The notes under the pieces: model-generated
Databases searched by the model: none
The model's input: the letters and a program-made list of their open reading frames with translations, nothing else
What the model was told of the DNA's origin: nothing
Program-made: the position numbers and the translations under genes
Part shown: piece by piece, positions 56,535 through 64,000 of the stretch
Position numbering within the stretch: the stretch's first letter is position 1
Layout of the letters: the number at the start of each line of letters is the position of its first letter
Assembly: GCF_002723995.1 (NCBI RefSeq)
Contig: NZ_BEWP01000001.1
Location: 248,001 to 312,000, forward strand
Direction of reading: 5' to 3'
DNA length: 64,000 bases
Source: Gluconobacter kondonii
GTDB taxonomy: Bacteria > Pseudomonadota > Alphaproteobacteria > Acetobacterales > Acetobacteraceae

Positions 56535-56587
56535 GACCACCTCTTGGCAAGGGGTTGGAAAACAGGATGGCAAAAGGTTCGCGCAGA

Positions 56588-59056
56588 TCAGAACTGCTGG
56601 CCGAAACCAAAACGCAGCGGATACAGACGGTCGCCATGTTCTTTGCGGATCGGCACGGCGCCATCGATGTTGACGAGGCCAAATGGGCTCTTCCACGACA
56701 CACCAAGACCGCCGGAAACACGCGGGATCAGATTGTCACCGGTGATCGGGGTATAGTTATCCCCGTCATTCGTACGGTTCGTGTAAAGATGCTTGACGCG
56801 CACACCCGCGAGACTACCGGCATCAATGAAGCCACGACCGGAAATCCCGAGATCGTCCCCCATAGGCAGCGGGAAGTTAAGCTGTGCGGAGGCCGTATAC
56901 ATGAAACGACCACCCAGAAGATCTTCCTGTCCCTGAGCCGGAATATAAACGCCGTTGATTTTAAGATGGCCTGAACGCGGTCCGACGCCACCCTGAAGGA
57001 AGCCTCGCAGGTTTTGACCACCGAGATAGAAGTTATCGATGATGTTGCGGTTCCCGTTAGAACTCCAGTCGCCCATGTAGCCGACGCCACCCTTGAACTG
57101 GAACGTCCAATCATGGTTTCCGGTCAGGTCATCGAGCGGAAGGTAATAGGCACCGTCAGCCTTAACGCGGGCATATTTGGAGTTGCCACCCAGACCTGCG
57201 AAATCGCCACCAACCTTAAACATATAGCCGGAATGCGGCTTTGCCCGTTGGTCACGACGATCATAGGTTATGGACGTGCTGAGCTGTGACAACAACGACC
57301 AGCCAGCAGACTGCTGGACATAGATCGATGGCACCCACTGGATCAGGCTTGGATCTTCTGCCACGGCAGAAGCATCGTAGAAATTACCGACCTGACGATC
57401 GACAAGAGTATAGTTCCAAGACTGCGACAGGTAGCGGTTATAAGCATAGCCCAGACGCAGGCTCATGCCGTACTGGGATTCCTTATAGCTCTGATACGTC
57501 TGATAGTTGTTCTGAATGAAGTAGAAATCTGCACCTGCCACGAGATTGCGGTTCAGGAAGTACGGATCCGTGATCGAGATGTCGGCCTGTTTTTCGTAAT
57601 AGGCGACTGTTCCCGAAATACCAGCATCCACACCCGTTCCGAGCAGGTTATGCTGTTTGATCGAGGCGTTACCGAGAATGCCGACGTCCGTTGAATAACC
57701 ACCACCCAGCGAGAATTCGCCAGTCGGCTTTTCGACCACGTTTGCGGATACGTTGACGCGGTCGGGCGCGGAGCCTTGCGTCTGATCAACGGAAACGGAG
57801 CTGAAATAACCCAGATCCTGAAGACCCAGCTTGGAATATTTGCGATCGAACGGGGTATACGGGTCCCCTTCCGCCATCGGCAGGTTCCGGCGGATTACGT
57901 CGTCATGAGTGATGGTGTTGCCGTTGATGTCGATACGCTCGACATACACATGCGGGCCTTCTGTAACGTCGAACAGCAGGTCAACAACATGCTTTTCTGG
58001 ATTCCGGGCAATTTCCGAACGGACCATGGCGAATGGATGGCCTGAAGCCTGCAGCCATTCCTGCATGTTCTTCGTATTGTTCTGGATAGCCGTGCCATCA
58101 TAGATCTGATGCGGAAACAGCTCGACATGCGGACGGAGCATCTCGGGCGTCACATGCCTCACGCTGGAGCGGACATCCATTTTACCCAGACGATAACGGT
58201 CACCTTCGTGAACAGTGAAGGTGATGTAGAAAGACTTGTGATCTGGAGCGAGTTCACCCGTCGCATCGACCATGTGAAAATCTACAAAGCCATTGTGCAG
58301 GTAGAAACGGCGCAGCAGCTCTGCATCGTATTTGATACGTTCTGGATTATATTCATCCGATGATGAGAAGAACCGGTACCAGTTCGACTCTTTGGACGAG
58401 ATAACCTGCGCAAGCCGTGCTTCGCTGAAGGCATGATTGCCGACGAAGACGATCTTCTTGATCAGTGTCTGCTGCGCTTCGTTGATGTTGAACACCACAT
58501 CAACGCGATTATGGGACAGCTTGACAATTTGTGGCGTGACGGTCGCGCCAAAGCGAGCCTTACCGGCATACTGGTTCAGGATCTTCTGGCGGTCGGCCGC
58601 TGTGGTTTCCGCCGAGAACACCGCGCGAGGACGCAGGCTGATTTCCTTACGGAGATCCTCGTCTTTCAGCGCATGATTGCCTTCGAACACGATGCGATTG
58701 ACGATCGGGTTCTCGACGAGATCCACGAGCAGCGTATTGCCATCGCGGTGTAGCGTGACGTCCTTGAACAGGCCGGTAGCGTAAAGCGTCTTCAGAGAAC
58801 GGTCGAGGTCGTCCTGATTGAACGTATCACCCGGCTGGGCGACCATGTAGGACAGCACCGTGCTCGTCTCGATCCGGGTGTTTCCCTTGACCGAGATCGC
58901 CTGGATGATGTTTCCGCCGGGGGCTGATGCCGGGGCCTGATGACGAACGGAACGCGCCTGAGCTGTTCCGAGGACGACCGGCAGCAGACAGGCTGATGCA
59001 AGAAGCATCAGACGCGTGTTCGAAGACCGGGAACCTCTTGACCGTGATCCTGACAA
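56588..59056 (-). CDS. bamA: Outer-membrane protein assembly factor BamA
   Basis: About 822 aa: a signal peptide (LMLLASACLLPVVLGTAQA), five POTRA domains (first IQAISVKGNTRIETSTVLSY) and a 16-strand barrel ending in F. The RGF motif appears as SGRGFIDAGSL near the C-terminus, and the region GGLGVSWKSPFGLVNIDGA is conserved. No ATG fits well. I chose a TTG at 59056 because AAGGA lies 10 bases upstream and gives a standard signal peptide; an ATG at 59008 would shorten the signal sequence. It sits between rseP and the OmpH gene. Confidence 0.95.
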   Translation of the reverse strand: MSGSRSRGSRSSNTRLMLLASACLLPVVLGTAQARSVRHQAPASAPGGNIIQAISVKGNTRIETSTVLSYMVAQPGDTFNQDDLDRSLKTLYATGLFKDVTLHRDGNTLLVDLVENPIVNRIVFEGNHALKDEDLRKEISLRPRAVFSAETTAADRQKILNQYAGKARFGATVTPQIVKLSHNRVDVVFNINEAQQTLIKKIVFVGNHAFSEARLAQVISSKESNWYRFFSSSDEYNPERIKYDAELLRRFYLHNGFVDFHMVDATGELAPDHKSFYITFTVHEGDRYRLGKMDVRSSVRHVTPEMLRPHVELFPHQIYDGTAIQNNTKNMQEWLQASGHPFAMVRSEIARNPEKHVVDLLFDVTEGPHVYVERIDINGNTITHDDVIRRNLPMAEGDPYTPFDRKYSKLGLQDLGYFSSVSVDQTQGSAPDRVNVSANVVEKPTGEFSLGGGYSTDVGILGNASIKQHNLLGTGVDAGISGTVAYYEKQADISITDPYFLNRNLVAGADFYFIQNNYQTYQSYKESQYGMSLRLGYAYNRYLSQSWNYTLVDRQVGNFYDASAVAEDPSLIQWVPSIYVQQSAGWSLLSQLSTSITYDRRDQRAKPHSGYMFKVGGDFAGLGGNSKYARVKADGAYYLPLDDLTGNHDWTFQFKGGVGYMGDWSSNGNRNIIDNFYLGGQNLRGFLQGGVGPRSGHLKINGVYIPAQGQEDLLGGRFMYTASAQLNFPLPMGDDLGISGRGFIDAGSLAGVRVKHLYTNRTNDGDNYTPITGDNLIPRVSGGLGVSWKSPFGLVNIDGAVPIRKEHGDRLYPLRFGFGQQF

Positions 59057-59188
59057 ACCGGCTTTCCTTGTAACATATTTTTTGCAGGCGACTGACACGT
59101 TACGCCACTGGCCGAGGTATCCGATAACCCCTGCCCCGCGCAAGATGCCCTGACGTGTTCAACTGTATCACAAGTCTTTTCAGAATAT

Positions 59189-60289
59189 TTAGCTTACTGC
59201 GTGAAAGATCCAGTGAAACAGTCCGATATTGGTCAGATCGTTGAATGTCGAAAAGAGGAAAAGAGCGCCGATCAGCGCCATTCCGACCTGCATGCTGATC
59301 TCCTGGACCCGGCGCGAAACCGGGCGGCCGCGAACGAGTTCGCAGGCATAAAAGACCAAACGGCCACCATCGAGCACTGGAATTGGAAAGAGATTGATCA
59401 AACCAAGATTGATCGAAAGCAGCGCCATAAAGGAAATGATGCTGGCCAGACCGTAGCTGGCGACCTGTCCCGAGAGCTGTGCGATGCGAATCGTACCTCC
59501 CAGTTCCCTCGCACTTCGCTGACCGCTGACGATCTGCCAGACGCCCTGCAACGTCATGACCGATTTGTCCCAGGTTTCCTCGATGCCCATGATGAACGCC
59601 GAAGGAAGCGAAACGGGATGTCCACGGGAAATGCCAAACGCAATTCCAAGGCTGCCCATCTCGTGGCCGCCGCTTTTCACGGTATCGAACGTGACGGGCA
59701 GGCTGAGATCCTCAGTCCCGCGATGGATGCCGAGCACGGTCTGCTGCCCCGGATGAGAGGCAACATTGGCCATCACATCTTCGGCTCCGAGGATGTGGGT
59801 CTCGCCAATCCGGGTAATCACATCGCCCGGTTTGACGCCTGCATGATCCGCAGGACTTCCCACGACAACCTGCGAGACATCACCGCGAATCTCTGGCTTG
59901 CCGATGACTGCGAACAGCACCGTGAACGCCAGAATGGCGAAGAGGAAATTGAAGACTGGCCCCATCAGAATAACGATGGCCCGTGATCCCACCGGCTTGT
60001 CGTGGAACGTCCGCCCCGGAATCCACGCGGCCTTTTGTTCTTCGGTCGCGTCTTCGGGGCCTTCAAACCCGTGCGGTTTGACGAAGCCACCCAGAGGAAT
60101 GGCACTGATGCGCCACTCGGTACCGGACTTGTCATGCCAGCGATAGAGTGCAGGGCCGAAGCCGATCGAAAACGTATCGACCTTCACGCCACGCCAGCGC
60201 GCCGCCAGATAATGCCCGAGTTCGTGGATGAAAACGAGAATGCCCAGAATCAGGACATAGGCCAGAATGGTCCGCAGAAGATCATGCAT
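59189..60289 (-). CDS. rseP: Site-2 membrane metalloprotease RseP
   Basis: A 366-aa intramembrane zinc protease that cleaves anti-sigma factors and signal peptide remnants. The HExxH motif is HELGH at residues 22-26 in the first helix. A PDZ domain follows (VVVGSPADHAGVKPGDVITR). The second active-site motif is NLFPIPVLDGGRLVFY near the C-terminus. Four transmembrane segments are apparent. Its start overlaps the dxr end by 8 bases; bamA follows. Confidence 0.97.
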   Translation of the reverse strand: MHDLLRTILAYVLILGILVFIHELGHYLAARWRGVKVDTFSIGFGPALYRWHDKSGTEWRISAIPLGGFVKPHGFEGPEDATEEQKAAWIPGRTFHDKPVGSRAIVILMGPVFNFLFAILAFTVLFAVIGKPEIRGDVSQVVVGSPADHAGVKPGDVITRIGETHILGAEDVMANVASHPGQQTVLGIHRGTEDLSLPVTFDTVKSGGHEMGSLGIAFGISRGHPVSLPSAFIMGIEETWDKSVMTLQGVWQIVSGQRSARELGGTIRIAQLSGQVASYGLASIISFMALLSINLGLINLFPIPVLDGGRLVFYACELVRGRPVSRRVQEISMQVGMALIGALFLFSTFNDLTNIGLFHWIFHAVS

Positions 60290-61508
60290 TCAGAGCGGCC
60301 TCGCTGAGGTGGTTTCGCAGATGTCCGCTGGTCCGCAGGATATGAGCCTCGGCAAGCTCCCGCCCTCGCGCATCCCAGTGCAGGACGTCATCCAGACTTT
60401 TGAGCTCGGGATTTTCAGTCATGGCCTGAAGGGCAGCATCGATCGTCTCGCCAATACCGAGGAATCCGATACGGCGGTTCAGAAAGGCCTCGACGGCGAC
60501 TTCGTTGGCAGCAGAAAACACGGCTGGGGCCGCGCCGCCTGCTCGCAGAACCTGTCGGGCAAGGCGAAGCGGGGCAAACCGCACTTCATCTGGCGCCTCA
60601 AACTCCAGACGGCCATAGGCGGCCAGATCCAGACGTCCGCAAGGCGTCTCCATCCGCTTGGGCCAAGCGAGCGTGTGGGCAATGGGAATACGCATATCGG
60701 CAGAGCCCATCTGCGAGACGAGACTGCCATCCCGGAACTGCACGAGACCATGCACGACAGACTGCGGATGAACCAGAACGTCGATCCGGTCTTCGGTCAG
60801 ACCAAACAGACGTGCGGCTTCGATGACTTCCAGACCTTTGTTGGCCATGGACGCCGAATCGATCGTGATTTTGGCGCCCATCGACCATGTCGGATGCTTC
60901 AGAGCCTTTTCCGGGGTGGCTGCACGCATGTCTTCAAGCGTCGATTGACGGAACGGGCCGCCGGACGCCGTCAGGATAATCTTTTCAACGGTTTCCATAT
61001 CGCAGCCACCCAGAGACTGGGCGATGGCGTTATGTTCCGAATCGACGGGCAGAAGGGTGGCTTTAGCTTCGGAGACGGCACGCAGCATGACATCCCCCGC
61101 ACAGACGAGCGCTTCCTTGTTAGCGAGCGCCACGGCATGTCCGTTGCGAACGGAGGCCAGTGTGGGCTCCAGACCCGCTGCGCCCGTAATCGCAGCCATG
61201 GTCCAGTCGGCTTCCATGGCACCGGCTTCGATCACGGCCTGACGACCGGCCGCAGTCCGGATGCCAGTGCCTGCAAGCAGGGATTTCAGTTCATCGTGAC
61301 GGCTTTCGTCATGTAGGACGGCCACTTCAGCATTCAAAAGACGTGCCTGCTCGGCCAGAAGAGCCGCGTTGCAGCCTCCGACCAGCGCCCGGACCTCGAT
61401 CTCATCCGGGATCCGCGCGAGGAGATCGACTGTGGAGGTTCCGATACTGCCGGTGCTGCCCAGCACTGTGATGCGACGGCGTGTGGACCGTGCAGAACCG
61501 TCAGTCAT
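60282..61508 (-). CDS. dxr: 1-deoxy-D-xylulose 5-phosphate reductoisomerase
   Basis: The second enzyme of the MEP isoprenoid pathway, 408 aa. The NADPH-binding loop is LGSTGSIGTSTVDLL (residues 16-30). The substrate region includes LPVDSEHNAIAQSLGG and the catalytic loop KIILTASGGPFR. MGAKITIDSASMANKGLEVI is the metal-binding segment. I set the start at the ATG at 61508, inside the cdsA end (8-base overlap). The pathway also supplies the precursor for UppS. Confidence 0.97.
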   Translation of the reverse strand: MTDGSARSTRRRITVLGSTGSIGTSTVDLLARIPDEIEVRALVGGCNAALLAEQARLLNAEVAVLHDESRHDELKSLLAGTGIRTAAGRQAVIEAGAMEADWTMAAITGAAGLEPTLASVRNGHAVALANKEALVCAGDVMLRAVSEAKATLLPVDSEHNAIAQSLGGCDMETVEKIILTASGGPFRQSTLEDMRAATPEKALKHPTWSMGAKITIDSASMANKGLEVIEAARLFGLTEDRIDVLVHPQSVVHGLVQFRDGSLVSQMGSADMRIPIAHTLAWPKRMETPCGRLDLAAYGRLEFEAPDEVRFAPLRLARQVLRAGGAAPAVFSAANEVAVEAFLNRRIGFLGIGETIDAALQAMTENPELKSLDDVLHWDARGRELAEAHILRTSGHLRNHLSEAALNA

Positions 61509-62331
61509 GCGAAGAACTCCCGTAAGAAGTAGGTAAATGTGCAGGAAGGATGGACCAAAAAGGCTGCGTTGCCACCGCAAGCGATAACAGTGCCGCGGCA
61601 GGAGCCGCAGCAAGAAGGCCGTCAAAGCGGTCTAGAAGGCCGCCATGCCCGGGGATGAGGCGTCCTGAGTCTTTCACGCCCAACCGACGTTTGGCCGCGC
61701 TTTCCAGAAGATCCCCGCTTTGGGAAAAAATTCCCAAAACCGCACCGCAGATCAGACCGCCGATTTGCGTTCCCGGCACAGCCAGCCACGCAACAAGCCC
61801 ACCTGCCAGAGACGCTCCAAGAAGCCCTCCGATCGCGCCGGAGCGGGTTTTGCCCGGAGAGATGGACGGAGCCAGCTTCGGGCCACCAAAAACACGACCT
61901 GTCAGATACGCGAAGCTGTCGCTGGCAATCACGACGGACAGAACGAAAAGAACGGACGCCATCCCAAAAGGCAGATGACGTAGCCACAGAAGCGACAGGC
62001 CCCCGACAATGGCGATTATGACAGGAACGCTAGCAGGAAAGCCAAAAATCAGCGTGGGCCAGATCATCCAGAAGGCGGTGCTCCACTCCCCTTTCAGGGC
62101 AGCAAGGCCAGCAATCACGGGCCAGGCGAGCAGCAGACCGCCTCGCCACGTTTTCAGAGGTTGGCGAATGAGCGTCTCGCCCTCCCAGACCAGACCGAAC
62201 ATCGCCAGCAGGATCAGGGCATCATAGACCAGACCACCGCGCCAGATGCAGAAAGCCGCAATCGGCACGAGGACCGCGGCCGATAGAAGACGCAATCTCA
62301 GATCGGACCAGCGTGCTGAAGCACTGCTCAT
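61501..62331 (-). CDS. cdsA: Phosphatidate cytidylyltransferase
   Basis: A 276-aa membrane enzyme making CDP-diacylglycerol for phospholipids. It has about seven hydrophobic helices. The family signature lies near residues 210-235: SAAKRRLGVKDSGRLIPGHG, followed by GLLDRFDGL. The ATG overlaps the uppS stop (ATGA), and its end overlaps the dxr start. The enzyme supports the same phospholipid pathway as pmtA. Confidence 0.96.
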   Translation of the reverse strand: MSSASARWSDLRLRLLSAAVLVPIAAFCIWRGGLVYDALILLAMFGLVWEGETLIRQPLKTWRGGLLLAWPVIAGLAALKGEWSTAFWMIWPTLIFGFPASVPVIIAIVGGLSLLWLRHLPFGMASVLFVLSVVIASDSFAYLTGRVFGGPKLAPSISPGKTRSGAIGGLLGASLAGGLVAWLAVPGTQIGGLICGAVLGIFSQSGDLLESAAKRRLGVKDSGRLIPGHGGLLDRFDGLLAAAPAAALLSLAVATQPFWSILPAHLPTSYGSSSHD

Positions 62332-63095
62332 GCGGGGCGTCCACCAAATCTGCGCTGACGACCGGCAAAACGTGACAGGGCATCCAGAAATTCTGACTCA
62401 CCAAAATCGGGCCAGAGCACATCCATAAAAATCAGCTCGGCATACGCACTCTGCCAGAGCAGGAAATTGGACAGCCGGCATTCGCCGCTGGTCCGGATTA
62501 CCAGATCGGGATCAGGCATATCTGCTGTCTGAAGCGCATCATGAAGCGTGTTTTCAGTGATGCTGTCAGGTGTAATCCGGCCTGCAACAGCATCTTCAGC
62601 GAGACGGCGGGCGGCCTGTACGATTTCCGCACGTCCTCCATAGGACAACGCGAGCGTGAGGGTCAGCGTCGTGTTGTGAAGCGTGAGGGTTTCAGCGCGA
62701 CGGAGTTCTTCCCGCAGAGGCCCTTCGAACCGCTCCGGTTCGCCGATGATCCGCAGTCTGACACCCTGCGCATGAAGTTCGTTGATCTTGTGGCGCAGAT
62801 AAAAGCGCAGCAGAGCCGTCAGATCCCCGACTTCTTTCGTCGAACGCCGCCAGTTCTCGGAAGAAAATGCATAGAGCGTGAGGTAACGCACACCCTGCTG
62901 GATAGCCGCACGGACGCATTTCTGCACGGATTCCGCACCCTGGCGGTGTCCTGCGATCACCGGGAGTCTGCGCGCACGTGCCCAGCGGCCGTTTCCATCC
63001 ATGATCACAGCGACATGGACGGGAACAGCGTTCGCTCCTCCCCCGGCGGGAGAGGAGACCGTGCCTTCAGAGCGGGGAAAAGATCCTAAGGGCAA
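62328..63095 (-). CDS. uppS: Undecaprenyl diphosphate synthase
   Basis: A 255-aa cis-prenyltransferase that makes the lipid carrier for peptidoglycan and LPS. The catalytic segment is HVAVIMDGNGRWARARRLPV, then GHRQGAESVQKCVRAAIQQG. The C-terminal DLVIRTSGECRLSNFLLWQS is conserved. The only start codon before the catalytic region is a TTG at 63095, 8 bases after the frr stop. The 27-residue N-terminal extension is Gly/Ser/Pro-rich. cdsA follows by ATGA overlap. Confidence 0.96.
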   Translation of the reverse strand: MPLGSFPRSEGTVSSPAGGGANAVPVHVAVIMDGNGRWARARRLPVIAGHRQGAESVQKCVRAAIQQGVRYLTLYAFSSENWRRSTKEVGDLTALLRFYLRHKINELHAQGVRLRIIGEPERFEGPLREELRRAETLTLHNTTLTLTLALSYGGRAEIVQAARRLAEDAVAGRITPDSITENTLHDALQTADMPDPDLVIRTSGECRLSNFLLWQSAYAELIFMDVLWPDFGESEFLDALSRFAGRQRRFGGRPA

Positions 63096-63103
63096 ATGCG
63101 CAA

Positions 63104-63670
63104 TCAGACCTGTTTGATCTCGCGTTCTTTGTCCGCGAAGATATCGTCCACTTTCTTGATGTACTGGTCCGTCAGCTTCTGAATGGCATCCGTCCAGGTT
63201 TTCATATCGTCCTGACTGATCTCGCTCTTCTTTTCCAGCGCTTTGGTCTGCTCCATACCGTCGCGACGTACGCCACGGACGGAAATCTTACCGTTCTCGG
63301 TATAGCGGGCAGCGGCACGGGCGAGTTCGTTACGGCGCTCTTCGGTCAGGGCCGGAATGGGCACGCGGACTGTTTGGCCGTCCGTGGACGGGTTGAGGCC
63401 GAGACCACTGTCGCGGATGGCACGCTCGACGGCACCAACGACCGTGCGGTCCCAGACGGAAACCGTCAGCATCCGGGCCTCAGGAACGGCGATGGAGCCG
63501 ACCTGTGACAGCGGCACCTCGGAGCCGTAGGCTTCGACGCGAACCGGCTCCAGCAGGTTTGGGCTGGCACGGCCCGAACGCAGGCCGGAAAGGTCGCGGC
63601 GCAGGCTTTCGATCGCACCGTCCATACGGCGGGTCAGATCGGCGATGAGGTCATTCAGGTCAGCAGGCAT
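63104..63670 (-). CDS. frr: Ribosome recycling factor
   Basis: A 188-aa protein that, with EF-G, splits ribosomes after termination. Typical segments are [40 protein letters not shown] and the C-terminal three-helix bundle ([20 protein letters not shown]). AAGGAA lies about 8 bases before the ATG. pyrH is 68 bases upstream on the same strand and uppS follows closely. Confidence 0.98.
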   Translation of the reverse strand: MPADLNDLIADLTRRMDGAIESLRRDLSGLRSGRASPNLLEPVRVEAYGSEVPLSQVGSIAVPEARMLTVSVWDRTVVGAVERAIRDSGLGLNPSTDGQTVRVPIPALTEERRNELARAAARYTENGKISVRGVRRDGMEQTKALEKKSEISQDDMKTWTDAIQKLTDQYIKKVDDIFADKEREIKQV

Positions 63671-63738
63671 GAGCTGTTCCTTTCAGTTCGACGTTGGTCT
63701 CAGGACAAAGCCTGAAGATTTCGTTGAAAATGCGAAGA

Positions 63739-64000
63739 TCAGTCCGCTTCGATAATCTTGGTGAAACGCCCTTCCCCACGCATGACCGCGCTAAAAGAGC
63801 CAGGAGCATGCATGTTGAAAACCACGATGGGCAATCTGTTTTCGCGGGCCAGACTGATGGCCGCAGCGTCCATGACGTTCAGATCGCGGGCGAGAACTTC
63901 GAGATAGGTCAGGCGGTCGTAACGCTGGGCATCCGGGTTACGGCGCGGATCGGCGGAATAAACGCCATCCACCTGCGTCCCCTTGAAGAGCGCGTCACAT
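63739..64000 (-). CDS. pyrH: Uridylate kinase, C-terminal part
   Basis: The gene enters from the right window edge; about 86 C-terminal residues are visible. UMP kinase makes UDP. The visible segments [20 protein letters not shown] and [16 protein letters not shown] are diagnostic of PyrH, and the protein ends [10 protein letters not shown]. It heads the pyrH-frr-uppS-cdsA-dxr-rseP-bamA order. The N-terminal nucleotide-binding half lies outside the window. Confidence 0.96.
   Translation of the reverse strand, partial: CDALFKGTQVDGVYSADPRRNPDAQRYDRLTYLEVLARDLNVMDAAAISLARENRLPIVVFNMHAPGSFSAVMRGEGRFTKIIEAD

Overview
The window is a typical chromosomal stretch of an acetic acid bacterium (Alphaproteobacteria, Acetobacteraceae), most like Gluconobacter. 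The base composition is GC-rich (about 60% by eye). The order pyrH-frr-uppS-cdsA-dxr-rseP-bamA-ompH-lpxD-fabZ-lpxA-lpxI is alphaproteobacterial, and a DUF1150 gene sits beside hsp20. PmtA and heme O synthase proteins look Gluconobacter-like, though the genus call rests on remembered resemblance, not a search. I see no insertion sequences, prophage, CRISPR array or rRNA.

Layout. 1-9.3 kb: the end of glnD, a TPR/GT9-like protein, a small hypothetical protein, a secreted MRJP-like protein, thrC, and an M16 peptidase-pmbA-Tim44 run ending in a terminator. 9.3-11.6 kb: a tightly overlapping leftward trio made of a degenerate heme-copper oxidase subunit I, ctaB and a 40-aa CoxF-like peptide. 11.6-17 kb: pmtA, a 66-aa membrane protein, gshB, greB, uvrB and an orphan Gln-rich protein. 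17-19.8 kb: an AT-rich palindromic region and a TonB-dependent receptor. 19.9-31.4 kb: an AarF kinase, pepF, an acyltransferase, gltD-gltB and an NDUFA9-like protein. 31.5-37.2 kb: tRNA-Leu(CAG), RNase D, then kdsD-lptC-lptA-lptB-rpoN, which joins Kdo synthesis to LPS transport. 37.2-39.4 kb: pabB-pabC for folate. 39.4-43.7 kb: ridA, DUF1150, hsp20 with a likely RNA thermometer, then def-fmt-truA. 43.1-48.9 kb: a membrane protein with dapE and dapD, a PAS/degenerate GGDEF protein, argB and ysxC. 48.9-51.5 kb: yidC-yidD-rnpA-rpmH. 51.6-64 kb: a DHp-like mini-protein, gloA, then the envelope cluster from lpxI back to pyrH.

The most interesting locus is 9284-11528. The COX1 homologue keeps the two histidines expected to bind the low-spin heme. 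It has lost all three CuB histidines, the cross-linked tyrosine and the high-spin heme histidine. It overlaps heme O synthase, which overlaps a CoxF-like peptide. This looks like a cut-down aa3 oxidase (cta) operon kept for a non-oxidase role. Other points worth checking are a ROSE-like thermometer with an RpoH-type promoter before hsp20, an rnpA with no ATG/GTG/TTG upstream of its conserved N-terminus, a stand-alone H-box mini-protein, and a cyclase-like protein whose GGDEF signature has become SNNIF.
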